The notes under the pieces were generated by a model that was not told the DNA's origin, did not search any database, and saw only the letters and a program-made list of their open reading frames with translations. The translations under genes were made by a program, and so were the position numbers. Positions 45,242-54,082 of a stretch of 64,000 nucleotides of DNA are shown here, in pieces. Position 1 is the stretch's first letter, and each line of letters starts with the position of its first letter. This DNA is from an uncultured Acidobacteriota bacterium (GTDB lineage Bacteria; Acidobacteriota; Vicinamibacteria; Vicinamibacterales; CAVVIG01): positions 1 through 64,000 of the forward strand of contig CADEDC010000011.1 of NCBI GenBank assembly GCA_902825985.1. The letters run 5' to 3'.

Positions 45242-45661
45242 ATGGGCATGGACGGTTCGAGGGTCCCGGCAGTCGATGGCACGAGCGACACCCTGCTCGT
45301 CGTGGAGGACGATGACGCGAATCGGCAATTCCTGCGCGAGCTGCTGGAAGCGGAAGGCTTCGATGTGGCCACCGCGCGGGACGGACAGGAAGCGCTCGAC
45401 TGGCTCGCCTGTCATCCGTCACCCACCCTCATCCTGCTCGACCTCGACATGCCGCGCATGAACGGCTGGGAGTTCCTGCGCGCCGCCGACCGCCTCACGG
45501 CTGTGGCCGGCACGCGGGTCGTGGTGCTGACGGGGCGAGCCGAGCACCTGCCCGTCCTCGACTGGGTGGCGAAGCCGGCGCTGCCTGAGCAATTGATCGA
45601 GACGCTCCGGTGGCACGTCGGGACTCGACGACCGCGCCATCGGCACGACCCGTCTACGTGA
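45242..45661 (+). CDS. Single-domain response regulator
   Basis: A 139-aa receiver-only protein: acidic pocket VVEDDDANRQF, phosphoacceptor Asp in LILLDLDMPRMNGWEF, Thr in VVVLTGRAEHL and Lys in WVAKPALPEQ. The loop between the last strands is shorter than usual. It is divergent from the hybrid kinase and is probably its diffusible phosphate acceptor. The start is uncertain; the ATG at 45242 gives a normal length, while the open frame begins further upstream with a low-complexity extension. Its stop overlaps the end of a decayed cupin-like gene on the other strand. Confidence 0.8.
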   Translation: MGMDGSRVPAVDGTSDTLLVVEDDDANRQFLRELLEAEGFDVATARDGQEALDWLACHPSPTLILLDLDMPRMNGWEFLRAADRLTAVAGTRVVVLTGRAEHLPVLDWVAKPALPEQLIETLRWHVGTRRPRHRHDPST

Positions 45662-45912
45662 ACTCGAAGATCAGCGCCCGCGGCGCGCCGGTCGCCATCG
45701 CGAGCGTGTCGGGTGCGCCGCGATCGAGATGACGCATCGTGCCGGCGTGCACAGCCGCGATCGTCGTCGACCACCGGCCCTTCCCATCTGACGTCCCACA
45801 CGTTGATGCGCCCGCTCTGAGAGAGCAACGTCGCGCTCGGCCTCGGCAAGGGCGGTGGCAGGTTCTGCGACGCGACGGTGACGCCGACGGCGGTCACGAG
45901 CCACTGCGCCAT
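45654..45912 (-). pseudogene. Decayed cupin-like gene fragment
   Basis: Two minus-strand frames look like the two ends of one small exported cupin-type protein. The first (from the ATG at 45912) reads TAVGVTVASQNLPPPLPRPS then SQSGRINVWDVRW. The second ends DGKGRWSTTIAAVHAG, MRHLDRGAPDTLAMATGAP and RALIFEFT, with a stop at 45656-45654. The frames switch near 45785, where the central cupin barrel with its His motif should be. This suggests an internal deletion plus frameshift. The assignment rests on general cupin-like patterns and is tentative. Confidence 0.4.
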
Positions 45913-45962
45913 TCGGGTCCGGCACCTGCCGTGAAGAATGTGCGCGATGACTGGCGTCGGTC

Positions 45963-45968
45963 TATAAT
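45963..45968 (+). promoter_or_regulatory. TATAAT -10 box before metalloprotease gene
   Basis: A perfect TATAAT stands out in GC-rich DNA 50 nt before the metalloprotease ATG. The -35 region, about 17 nt upstream, has no good TTGACA match. The gene has a normal ribosome-binding site, so this would be a standard leadered transcript. Confidence 0.4.
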
Positions 45969-46018
45969 CCGCGCATTCCCACGAGCCGTCGACGTCGTGA
46001 ACAGGAGTGAGGACCCAC

Positions 46019-47878
46019 ATGGTGACAGCCCTTCGCGCCCTACTCGTGGCCGCCGCGCTCGCCGCGACCGCCACCGTCGCGCCCGCCGCACCGCCCGATG
46101 GCCGCGACGCGCCAGACCTCAAGACGCTGCGTCCGGGTGCATTCGTCGTGCAGCAGCAGGCCGTCCCGGTGGATGTCGTGTTCATCGGCTACCGCCGCCA
46201 GCAGATCGATGAGGCGACCCTGCTCGGCATGCTGCCGCAGACCTATCGGCCGACGGTGCGCTATCCGCAGTTCTACGGCCTGAACGGCCGCGACATGGGG
46301 CTCGAGTTCCGGTTCCGCTACCGCACCCGCTACGCGTCGCGCGCGTTCGAGAACGAGTTCTTCGACTTCCTGGCGAAGGCCGGTTCCGACGGACCGCTGA
46401 CCCCGTTCCAGAACGCCTACAACGACCAGACGCGGAACGTCCTCGACGTCGCCGGGCCGGTGCTCTACATCGACGCGCCGAGTGTCGAGTCGTATCTCGC
46501 CTCCCAGAAGGACGGCGACCGCCAGGGCTACACCATCTACTTCATCAACTGGTACGGCCGCCGCGACTTCCGCTTCCACGTCTACACGAAGACCGACGAG
46601 GTCGATCCCGACACCGGCTACGACTTCGGCACCCTGCGCGGCTCGCGCAAGATGATCGCGTGGGGCGGCAGCGTATCGCGCACCTGGTTCTACGACCTCT
46701 CGGCCGGTCCGGAGTCGTGGACGAACAACTGGCTTGTCGACGACGACCAGTCCGAGTACCACATGCCGCCGGTATGGGAGTACCGGACGGGCGGCTACCG
46801 GACGCCGGCCGCACTGACATCGGACCTCGGTCTGGTGGCACGGTTCGTCGGCATCGACCTCCTGTTCACGACCTCGCCGCTCTACGATCCGCTGGTGACG
46901 GCGCCCGACGTCGGCGGCGCCAAGGTGGTCCACGTGTCGATGCACGAAGACGACCCGGCGAGCAACGGCCTGCAGTACTTCAACCGCGAGTTCACGCGGC
47001 GCGAACTGCGGCGCTTCGAGCCCTACTACCCGTGGAAGGTCGGGCTGACCGATCACCGGCCCATCGACCCCGGCGCCAAGCGATCGCTGGACATCTTCGC
47101 CAACACGCTGGTGGCCGACGACTGCTGGAACGCGCTGGGCTCGACGTTCGGGCAGCTGTTCTGCTATTTCAACGCGAATCTGGCGCGCTACGTGCCGCAC
47201 TATCCGGCGCGCGACTACGTCGGTGAGGTGTTCGGCTTCAACACCACCGATGCGGCACTCGGAGCGCTCAGCGGCCTGCTCGGGTTCGCCGACGACAACT
47301 GGGTGGACGGCACCCAGACGCACGTGTTCATGTTCGACACCCCCGAAACCCGCGGTGCCGGCTTCGGGTTCACGACCACGACGATTCATGAATTCGGGCA
47401 CCACATCGGGATGTCGCATCCGCATGATGGCTACGATTCCGAGCTGGGACTCGACTTCGGCGCCGCCGGGCCGTTCGAATTCGCCTGGTCCGGCGACGAA
47501 AGCGCAACCGTGATGCACTACATCGCGCTGTCGAATGGCTTCGGCACGTTCGACCGGGACAACCAGCATCGCTGGGAGATGGCGGGCTATGTGAACTGGT
47601 CGAACGCCGTCCTCGGTGACATCGCCGGGCACCCGCGAGTCGCCGCGGTGGCCGGACTCATCGAGGCGGCCGACGAGGCCGCCGGCGAGGCGGTCGACGC
47701 GTTCCGGCGATGGGAGTACCTGCGCGCCGCGACGAAGGCGCGCGAGGCCTACTCGCACGTGGCCCTGGCGGCCCGCCAGATCGGCGCGTCGACGCCGACG
47801 CTGGATGCCGCCCGGCGGGCGCTGCCGGCCGCGGCGTCGCAGCGCATCATCTGCGAAATCCGCCACCCGTTCGACTAG
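46019..47878 (+). CDS. Secreted metzincin-type zinc metalloprotease
   Basis: A 619-aa exported protein with a signal peptide (ALRALLVAAALAATATVAPA). The zinc site HEFGHHIGMSH (His457, Glu458, His461, His467) follows the metzincin HExxHxxGxxH pattern, and VMHYIALSNGFG about 40 residues later could be the Met-turn. The N-terminal 400 residues are unassigned (VDVVFIGYRRQQID, YTIYFINWYGRRDFRFHVY). The C-terminal helical segment (EAADEAAGEAVDAFRRWEYL) may be a packing or binding domain. The ATG at 46019 has AGGAG upstream. The substrate is unknown. The next gene on the strand encodes an exported beta-propeller protein. Confidence 0.85.
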   Translation: MVTALRALLVAAALAATATVAPAAPPDGRDAPDLKTLRPGAFVVQQQAVPVDVVFIGYRRQQIDEATLLGMLPQTYRPTVRYPQFYGLNGRDMGLEFRFRYRTRYASRAFENEFFDFLAKAGSDGPLTPFQNAYNDQTRNVLDVAGPVLYIDAPSVESYLASQKDGDRQGYTIYFINWYGRRDFRFHVYTKTDEVDPDTGYDFGTLRGSRKMIAWGGSVSRTWFYDLSAGPESWTNNWLVDDDQSEYHMPPVWEYRTGGYRTPAALTSDLGLVARFVGIDLLFTTSPLYDPLVTAPDVGGAKVVHVSMHEDDPASNGLQYFNREFTRRELRRFEPYYPWKVGLTDHRPIDPGAKRSLDIFANTLVADDCWNALGSTFGQLFCYFNANLARYVPHYPARDYVGEVFGFNTTDAALGALSGLLGFADDNWVDGTQTHVFMFDTPETRGAGFGFTTTTIHEFGHHIGMSHPHDGYDSELGLDFGAAGPFEFAWSGDESATVMHYIALSNGFGTFDRDNQHRWEMAGYVNWSNAVLGDIAGHPRVAAVAGLIEAADEAAGEAVDAFRRWEYLRAATKAREAYSHVALAARQIGASTPTLDAARRALPAAASQRIICEIRHPFD

Positions 47879-48136
47879 AGGCCCGCCGGCCGCCACCGCG
47901 CCGAAACGGCGCAATCGTTGTGGGTGTATCGCAGCGGCGCCGCCGCCTCCGGCGGCCGCTGCGACACGTCCGTCGCCGGGGGGCGGCGAGCGGTGCCGGC
48001 GGGCGTCCGCCGCCCGCCGGCCACGCCACCTTCGCGTTCTGTTCCCTCTATTTTCCTGCCTCGTCGCGGCCCTTCATTGGATACCGCTCCCCCCAGCGCA
48101 CGCCAGGACCCGGTCACCCAATTGCGAGGACCCCGA

Positions 48137-50347
48137 ATGATGCTCCCGTTCCGTCTCCGACACGTGCTGCGCGCCAACCTCCTGGCACTCGCAGCACTCG
48201 CGTTCACGCTTCCCGCAGCGGCCCAGGGTCAGGTCTACGTCGTCTCGGGCAGCACGGTCGCCGCGATCGATCCCGCCACGCACACCGTGCAGGCGGTCAT
48301 ACCCGTCGGTGCCTCGCCGGCGCGCGTCGTGGCGTCGCCCGACCGGACCCGCGCCTATGTCACCAACGCCGGGTCCAATTCGGTGTCGGTGATCGACACC
48401 GGGCTGAATGCGGTGGTCGCCACCTTCGCGGTCGGCGTGGCGCCGTCCGGTGTGGCCGTGTCGCCAGACGGCACCACGCTGTACGTGTCGACCGACGGCG
48501 GCGTCATCCAGACCGTCGATACGGGCACCGGGCTCGTCACCGGCGCGATCGCCACAGCCGGCGGCGCCGGCGGCGACGTCGCGGTCAGCGCCGACGGGGC
48601 TCGCGTCTACGTCGCCTCGGGACCGGTGACGGTCATCGATGCGGCGTCGCGTGCGGTGGTCGCGTCGTTTGCGTCGGGCGCCTCCGGTATCGAGGTGTCA
48701 CCTGACGGCACGCGCGCCTACGTCACCTATATGGCCACGCTGTTCGGCGGCGGACTGCAGGTGATCGACCTGACGGCCGGTTTTGCCGTGCTCGCAACGC
48801 TGAACCTTGGCGTCCCGGGCCCGATGGCGCTGGCAGCGGACGGCAGCCGCCTCTACATCAGCCATTCGGCGACGTTCGTCGACACCGGCTATGGCGCCGG
48901 CTTCTTCCCCGGCCGCTCGGTCTTCGTCTTCGATCCGCTGACCAACACCGTGGTGGCCCAGATCGACCTCGGCGCCTCCGGCTCGAACTGGAGCCAGCAG
49001 CACACGCCCGGGGCCCTCGCGGTGACGCCCGACAAGCGTCGCGTCTACATCTCGGTGCCCCGACTCGCGGCGGTGGCTGCCGCCGACGTCAACACCCACC
49101 AGGTGACCGCCACGACGCCGATCGCCAGCCCCGGCTCCGTGACCGTCATCGGCGACGGCGCCGCCGTCGTGCCGTTCGTCATCAACGCGGTGGACGATAC
49201 CGCGACGTATGCAGACCTGGGCGGCGTCGCGATCGCCAGCGTGCTCGCCAACGACTCGCTCGGTGGCGTGCGGCCGACGCTGCAGCACGTGACGCTGGCG
49301 CTGGTCGCCGCCAGCCAGGGCCTGACCCTCGACGAGGCGTCCGGTGCCGTCACCGTGGCCGCCGGGGCACCGCTCGGCGATGCCACCGTCGTCTACGAGA
49401 TCTGCGAGCGTGCGACGCCCGGCAACTGCGACCGGGCGACGGCGACGGTGACCGTTCGCGAGAACTACGCCATCGACGCCGTCGACGACGCCGCCACGAC
49501 GCTGCCGGGGCGCTACGCCCTGGCCAGCGTCCTCGCCAACGACCTGTTCCACGGCGCCCCGGCGACGCTGACCGACGTGGTCGTCAGCCAGGTTGCGACC
49601 GGTGCGAGCACCATCGCCCTGGTGCCCTCGACCGCTGGGGTGTTCGTCTCGGTCGGCACGCCGGCCGGCGTCCACACCCTCACCTACCGCATCTGCGAGC
49701 GCGCGACGCCGGGCAACTGCGACGAGGCGACCGTGACGTTGACCGTCGATGGGTTCGCGATCGACGCGGTGGACGACGCCGGCGCCGTCACGCGGACCGG
49801 CGGCACCGCCGTCGCCAGCGTGCTGGCCAACGACCGGTTCAACGGCGCGGCCGCGACGGTGACGCGGGTGGCGCTGTCGGTGGTCACAGCGGCGACGGGC
49901 GTGACGCTGAACACCGCCACCGGGGCGGTGACCGTGTCGCCGGCGACGCCGACCGGGGTCTACACCGTGCGTTATCGCATCTGCGAGATCGCCACACCGG
50001 CCAACTGCGATACGGCAGCGGTGACGATCACCGTCCGCCCGTATCTGGTGAGCGCCGTGAACGACTACGGCCGCGGTTCGTCGAAGGTCGCGAATACGCC
50101 GATTGCGAGCGTGCTGGCCAACGACACGATTGGCGGCGTGCGGGCGACGGCATCGAACAGCGTGCTGTCCCTGGTGTCCCTGACACCGGCAAACAGCAAG
50201 ATCCGCCTCGACACTGCGGACGGCTCGGTCGACGTCCTGGGCAAGACGAGCTCGAGTGTCTTCGCGCTCCGTTATCGGCTGTGCGAGGCCGCGGATCCGG
50301 CCAACTGTGCCGAAGCGGTGGCAACCATCGAACTGAGCGGCAAGTAG
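48137..50347 (+). CDS. Exported YVTN beta-propeller with four Ig-like repeats
   Basis: A 736-aa surface or periplasmic protein. After a signal peptide (LLALAALAFTLPAAAQ), residues 25-350 form a YVTN-type beta-propeller (SPDRTRAYVTNAGSNSVSVI, SPDGTTLYVST). Four tandem cadherin/Big_9-like repeats of about 90 residues follow, each starting AVDD or AVND, containing SVLANDxxxG and ending in YxICERATPGNCDxATxTVTV; the cysteines in each unit could pair. The last unit is the most divergent. Such proteins usually mediate adhesion or matrix binding. No sortase or PEP-CTERM-like tail is present. The ATG at 48137 was chosen for the signal peptide. Confidence 0.8.
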   Translation: MMLPFRLRHVLRANLLALAALAFTLPAAAQGQVYVVSGSTVAAIDPATHTVQAVIPVGASPARVVASPDRTRAYVTNAGSNSVSVIDTGLNAVVATFAVGVAPSGVAVSPDGTTLYVSTDGGVIQTVDTGTGLVTGAIATAGGAGGDVAVSADGARVYVASGPVTVIDAASRAVVASFASGASGIEVSPDGTRAYVTYMATLFGGGLQVIDLTAGFAVLATLNLGVPGPMALAADGSRLYISHSATFVDTGYGAGFFPGRSVFVFDPLTNTVVAQIDLGASGSNWSQQHTPGALAVTPDKRRVYISVPRLAAVAAADVNTHQVTATTPIASPGSVTVIGDGAAVVPFVINAVDDTATYADLGGVAIASVLANDSLGGVRPTLQHVTLALVAASQGLTLDEASGAVTVAAGAPLGDATVVYEICERATPGNCDRATATVTVRENYAIDAVDDAATTLPGRYALASVLANDLFHGAPATLTDVVVSQVATGASTIALVPSTAGVFVSVGTPAGVHTLTYRICERATPGNCDEATVTLTVDGFAIDAVDDAGAVTRTGGTAVASVLANDRFNGAAATVTRVALSVVTAATGVTLNTATGAVTVSPATPTGVYTVRYRICEIATPANCDTAAVTITVRPYLVSAVNDYGRGSSKVANTPIASVLANDTIGGVRATASNSVLSLVSLTPANSKIRLDTADGSVDVLGKTSSSVFALRYRLCEAADPANCAEAVATIELSGK

Positions 50348-50786
50348 CCGCAACGCACCATCGCGCCGCGCGAGCTTCCAACGGACGCGCCGCCGGGCCC
50401 GGTCGGCCCGGCGGCGCAGTCCGTCACCACGCCGGCCGCCCGCAGTGACGCGGCGCGGCCGAGCCACCGCTCCCGCCCTTCCCCGCTCGCGGCCGGCCGC
50501 AGCCTGGTCGCCGCCCCCCGCTCGGTCACCGACGCTTTCGAATCGCGAATGCACTTTCATCGATCGACGGCCGGCGTGACCTGGCCGGCGTTCCTTCATC
50601 GGCGAGCCGCCGGCAACCGGCGGCGATTCCGCTGATATCGCGTCCCGATCGCCACCGCGGCGAGCTGGCGCTCGACTTGCACTTGCATGCCGGCACCTGG
50701 CACTGACAGGCGGGGTCGCCGCGCCCGGCATGGGCGCGGCCTCACGCGCGGTGCACACGACCTCCCGTCCGAAGGAGTCCGACTCG
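50348..50786. other. Intergenic region before the respiratory operon
   Basis: These 439 bp hold no supportable gene. A perfect hairpin, GCCGCCGG-CAA-CCGGCGGC, is at 50606-50624; it lacks a T-tract. The promoter of the downstream six-gene operon should lie here, but I cannot point to convincing hexamers. Confidence 0.35.
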
Positions 50787-51191
50787 ATGCGAGGCCTCAC
50801 TATATTGTTCTGTCTCTCCCTCTCGGCCGGCGCGCTGGCGGCGGGCACCGCCGAACAGGCCGGCGGCAATCCGAAGGCCGCGACGACCGTCAATCCCGTC
50901 AAGCCGACGCCGCAGTCGATCGCCAAGGGCAAGCAGGCGTTCAACAAGGCGTGCCGACACTGCCACGGCTCGGGCGGCAAGGGTGATGGTCCGCTGGCGC
51001 CGACGAACCCGCCGCCCGCCGATCTCACCGACGCCACCTGGGACCATGGCTCCACCGATGGCGAGATCTTCGCCATCATCGCGAACGGCATCGGCGGCAA
51101 GTCCGAGATGAAGGGTCTGAAGAGCGAGTTGACCCCGACGGACATCTGGAACATCGTCAACTTCCTGCGCAGCATCGGCCCGACGTCCTAG
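50787..51191 (+). CDS. Monohaem cytochrome c (ActE-like)
   Basis: A 134-aa exported class I cytochrome c. It has a signal peptide (LTILFCLSLSAGALAAG), one haem site CRHCH in KGKQAFNKACRHCHGSGGKG, the LAPTNPPPADLTD segment, a likely axial Met in GGKSEMKGL, and the C-terminal helix DIWNIVNFLRSIG. The ATG at 50787 has GAAGGAG 9 nt upstream. It starts a compact operon and ends 3 bp before the pentahaem gene. Alternative Complex III contains a similar monohaem subunit (ActE) that passes electrons onward to an oxidase or soluble cytochrome. Confidence 0.9.
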   Translation: MRGLTILFCLSLSAGALAAGTAEQAGGNPKAATTVNPVKPTPQSIAKGKQAFNKACRHCHGSGGKGDGPLAPTNPPPADLTDATWDHGSTDGEIFAIIANGIGGKSEMKGLKSELTPTDIWNIVNFLRSIGPTS

Positions 51192-51194
51192 GAC

Positions 51195-51809
51195 ATGTCG
51201 ATGCGGATCGTCACCGTCGCGCTGTGCGTGCTTGCGGCCGGTGGGGCCGGTATCGGCTGTCAGCCGTCGCCGCGCGCGCTGCCGGCGCGCCCGGACAGCG
51301 CACGGCTGCCCGGGCAGACCGACGACGTGTTCACGACGGCGCGACCGTCGCTCGCGGTGGCAGTCAACGACTTTCTCGTGCGCCGGCCGGTCCCCGTACA
51401 GCCGATCGAGTTCCCGCACGACGTCCACGCCGGCCGCCGGATCGCGTGCGACGAATACTGTCACGAAGGGGTCTCGACCCAGGCGGTGGCAGGACTGCCC
51501 AGCCTTCGCACCTGCATGATCTGCCACAACACCATTGCCACCGATCGGCCGCGCATCCAGTCGATGACGGCGATGCGGGCCGCCGGCCGCGATCTGGCGT
51601 GGCAGCGGGTGTTCGACTATCCGCCGTCGTCGCACGTGCGGTTCAACCATGCGCCGCACATCCGGACCGGCATCGAGTGCTCGACCTGCCACGGCGACAT
51701 CGCCGGCCAGACGGTGGCGCGCCGCAACGTCGCCCTGACGATGGGGTTCTGCGTCACTTGCCATGATCAGCAGCAGGCATCCGTGGATTGCCAGAGTTGC
51801 CATTACTGA
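51195..51809 (+). CDS. Pentahaem cytochrome c (ActA/QrcA-like)
   Basis: A 204-aa exported multihaem cytochrome. Five attachment sites are visible: CDEYCH (85-90, a CX3CH variant), CMICH (107-111), CSTCH (162-166), CVTCH (186-190) and CQSCH (199-203). Histidines in FPHDVH and FNHAPH are likely axial ligands. The N-terminus is hydrophobic and ends in GIGC, a weak lipobox. It is equivalent to ActA of Alternative Complex III or QrcA, which link the membrane quinol site to periplasmic acceptors. The stop overlaps the next ATG (TGATG). Confidence 0.88.
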   Translation: MSMRIVTVALCVLAAGGAGIGCQPSPRALPARPDSARLPGQTDDVFTTARPSLAVAVNDFLVRRPVPVQPIEFPHDVHAGRRIACDEYCHEGVSTQAVAGLPSLRTCMICHNTIATDRPRIQSMTAMRAAGRDLAWQRVFDYPPSSHVRFNHAPHIRTGIECSTCHGDIAGQTVARRNVALTMGFCVTCHDQQQASVDCQSCHY

Positions 51810-54082
51810 TGGACCGCCGATCCTTCATCTCACTCACGCTGGTGTCCGGCACCACCGCCGCGCTCACCGGCGGTTGCGCCGTCCCGCAGACGTCGCTGAT
51901 CCGGTTCGTCCCGGCCGAGGACATCCAGCCCGGTCAAGCCAGCTGGAGACCCGGCGTCTGCACGCTGTGCCCGGCCGGCTGCGGCCTCACGGTTCGCGTG
52001 ATGGACGCAGACGCCGATGTGGTCCGTGACGGCATCACGGGTGTCCAGCGGATTCTGGCCGCCAAGAAGCTCGAGGGCGGGGTGGACCATCCGGTGAACC
52101 GCGGGCGCCTCTGTGCGCGTGGCCAGGCCGGCGTCCAGGCGACCTACCATCCGGACCGGATTACCCAGCCGCTGAAGCGGTCCGGAGATCGCGGCACCGG
52201 ACAGTACGTGGCGATTTCGTGGGACGAAGCCATGGCCACGTTCGTGCGCCATCTCGATGCGATCGATCGCCGCGCGCACCCGCCGGCGCTCGCGTGGTTC
52301 GGACGGCCGGACCGCGGTCACCGCGGCACGTTCATCGCGCACCTCCTGTCGCGGCTCGGCGGCGTCGGCCCGATCGGCGTCGACCTGTTCGGCGACGCGG
52401 TGCTGCGGCGGGCCAACGCCATGAGCTTCGGACGATCGCAACTTCCCACGGTGGATCTGGCGGCCGCCCGCCACGTCCTGAGTTTGGGCGCCGACTTCCT
52501 CGGCGCGTGGAACTCGCCGGTCGCGCAGAGCCGCGGCTACGGGGCGATGCGAACCGGACGCCGCGGCGTCCGCGGCGCCTTCGTCCAGGTCGAAGCGCGC
52601 ATGACACAAACCGGCGCCAACGCCGACGAATGGGTGCCGGTCCATCCAGGCACCGAGGGGGCGCTCGCGCTCGGCCTGGCGCACGTCGTGCTGCAGACCG
52701 GTGCGTTCGCCGCCGACACGGCGGGCCGGGCTGGCGAATGTGTCGCCGGCTGGGCGGACGGCCTCCCCGACTGGACTCCCGAGGCGGTGGCGGCGATCAC
52801 CGGCCTGGCACCCGGCCGGATCGATCGTCTCGCACGCGCACTCATCGACGGTGTCCCGTCGGTCGTGCTCATCGGCGGCCCGCCGCTGGCGCATTCGAAC
52901 GGACTGCACGCCGCGCTCGCGGTGAACGCGTTGAACGCGCTGCTCGGCGCCATCGAACAACCGGGTGGCATCTACTTCACGCCGCAGGCAGACGTCTCGG
53001 CAATGTCGGGGCTCGACGCCGGCGACGTCGCCGTGGCACCGGCCATGAGCCAGTTCGTCGCCGAACGCCTGTCGGCCGGTTCGCGGCCGCCTGCCCTGCT
53101 CGTCGTCGACGACAGCAATCCGGTGTTCACCGCACCGCCGGCGTGGCGGCTGCGCGAGGCGCTGCTGCGCCTGCCGACGATCGTCAGTGTCGGCAGCTTC
53201 CTCGATGAAACCAGCAGCCTCGCCGACCTCATCCTGCCGGATCACTCGTACCTCGAATCATGGGTGGACGCAGTACCGGAGTCCGGCGCCCGGACCGCCG
53301 TGATCAGTCTCGCCCCGCCCGTGGTGCGGCCGTTGCACGACACCCGCTCGACCGTCGACCTGCTGCTCGAGGCGAGTGCGAACCTGGCAGCGCCGATTTC
53401 GTGGCCGTGGGCGACGCACGAGGCGCTGCTGGCGGCGGCGCTCGGCACGCTGCCGCCGTCCGTCACGGCCGGCGATACGTGGACCGAAGTCCAGGAACGC
53501 GGCGGCTGGTGGGGCGAGTTGCCGGCCGCGGTGGCGCAGGCAGCGGCGGCGACGGCCACCCCTGCGCCGACTGCCTTCACGGCGCCCACCTTCGAGGGCA
53601 CACCCGGAGAGTACCCCTTGCACTTCCTGCCCTACGCCTCGACGTTCCTCGACGGCGGGCTGGCGCACCTGCCATGGCTGCAGGAGATGCCGGACCCGCT
53701 CACGTCGGCGATGTGGAGCAGCTGGCTGGAGATCAACCCGGCGACCGCGGCCGCGCTCGGCATCGCCGACGGTGACGTCATCCGCGTCACGTCGGCGCAC
53801 GGCGTCATCGAGGCGGCGGCGCTGCTGTCGCCGGGCATTGCGCCGTCGATCGTCGCCATGCCAGCCGGTCAGGGCCACACGGCCTTCACGCGCTACGCCA
53901 GCCATCGTGGCGCCAACCCGCTGGGCATCCTCGCGCCGGTGACCGACCCGGCAACCGGCGCGCTCGCCTGGGCGGCGACCCGCGTCCGCGTGGAACGCAT
54001 CGGCGATCCCGACGGACGCCTGATCCTGTTCGCCGGCGGCACACGCGAGCACGGCGACGATGATCGCCCCCCGCACCGATGA
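51809..54082 (+). CDS. Molybdopterin-oxidoreductase-like subunit (ActB1/QrcB-like)
   Basis: A 757-aa periplasm-facing subunit of the complex iron-sulfur molybdoenzyme family. It starts with a twin-arginine signal (DRRSFISLTLVSG) and a possible lipid Cys (TGGC). The N-terminal iron-sulfur motif CTLCPAGCGL with a later Cys in GRLCARGQAG is complete. Family blocks follow: ISWDEAMATFVRHLDAI, AARHVLSLGADFLGAWNSP, DSNPVFTAPPAWRLREALL, GSFLDETSSLADLILPDHSY and EINPATAAALGIADGDVIRV. I see no Cys or Ser at the usual Mo-ligand place after LFGDAVLRRANAMSFG, so it may not carry Mo, as in ActB and QrcB. The ATG at 51809 overlaps the cytochrome stop. Confidence 0.87.
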   Translation: MDRRSFISLTLVSGTTAALTGGCAVPQTSLIRFVPAEDIQPGQASWRPGVCTLCPAGCGLTVRVMDADADVVRDGITGVQRILAAKKLEGGVDHPVNRGRLCARGQAGVQATYHPDRITQPLKRSGDRGTGQYVAISWDEAMATFVRHLDAIDRRAHPPALAWFGRPDRGHRGTFIAHLLSRLGGVGPIGVDLFGDAVLRRANAMSFGRSQLPTVDLAAARHVLSLGADFLGAWNSPVAQSRGYGAMRTGRRGVRGAFVQVEARMTQTGANADEWVPVHPGTEGALALGLAHVVLQTGAFAADTAGRAGECVAGWADGLPDWTPEAVAAITGLAPGRIDRLARALIDGVPSVVLIGGPPLAHSNGLHAALAVNALNALLGAIEQPGGIYFTPQADVSAMSGLDAGDVAVAPAMSQFVAERLSAGSRPPALLVVDDSNPVFTAPPAWRLREALLRLPTIVSVGSFLDETSSLADLILPDHSYLESWVDAVPESGARTAVISLAPPVVRPLHDTRSTVDLLLEASANLAAPISWPWATHEALLAAALGTLPPSVTAGDTWTEVQERGGWWGELPAAVAQAAAATATPAPTAFTAPTFEGTPGEYPLHFLPYASTFLDGGLAHLPWLQEMPDPLTSAMWSSWLEINPATAAALGIADGDVIRVTSAHGVIEAAALLSPGIAPSIVAMPAGQGHTAFTRYASHRGANPLGILAPVTDPATGALAWAATRVRVERIGDPDGRLILFAGGTREHGDDDRPPHR

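Noticed and set aside
46040-47914. 624-codon frame antisense to the metalloprotease
   Set aside because: No domain, biased composition, and the opposite frame has an intact zinc site.
48137-50347. Tandem repeats as a CRISPR or satellite array
   Set aside because: The repeats are about 270 bp, in frame and protein-coding, with substitutions typical of domain duplication.
50606-50624. Perfect 8-bp hairpin as a terminator
   Set aside because: No T-tract follows and it lies 260 bp after the nearest stop codon; short GC hairpins are expected by chance here.
48698-51175. 825-codon frame antisense to the propeller and cytochrome genes
   Set aside because: Crosses two real genes and an intergenic region and has no protein-like features.
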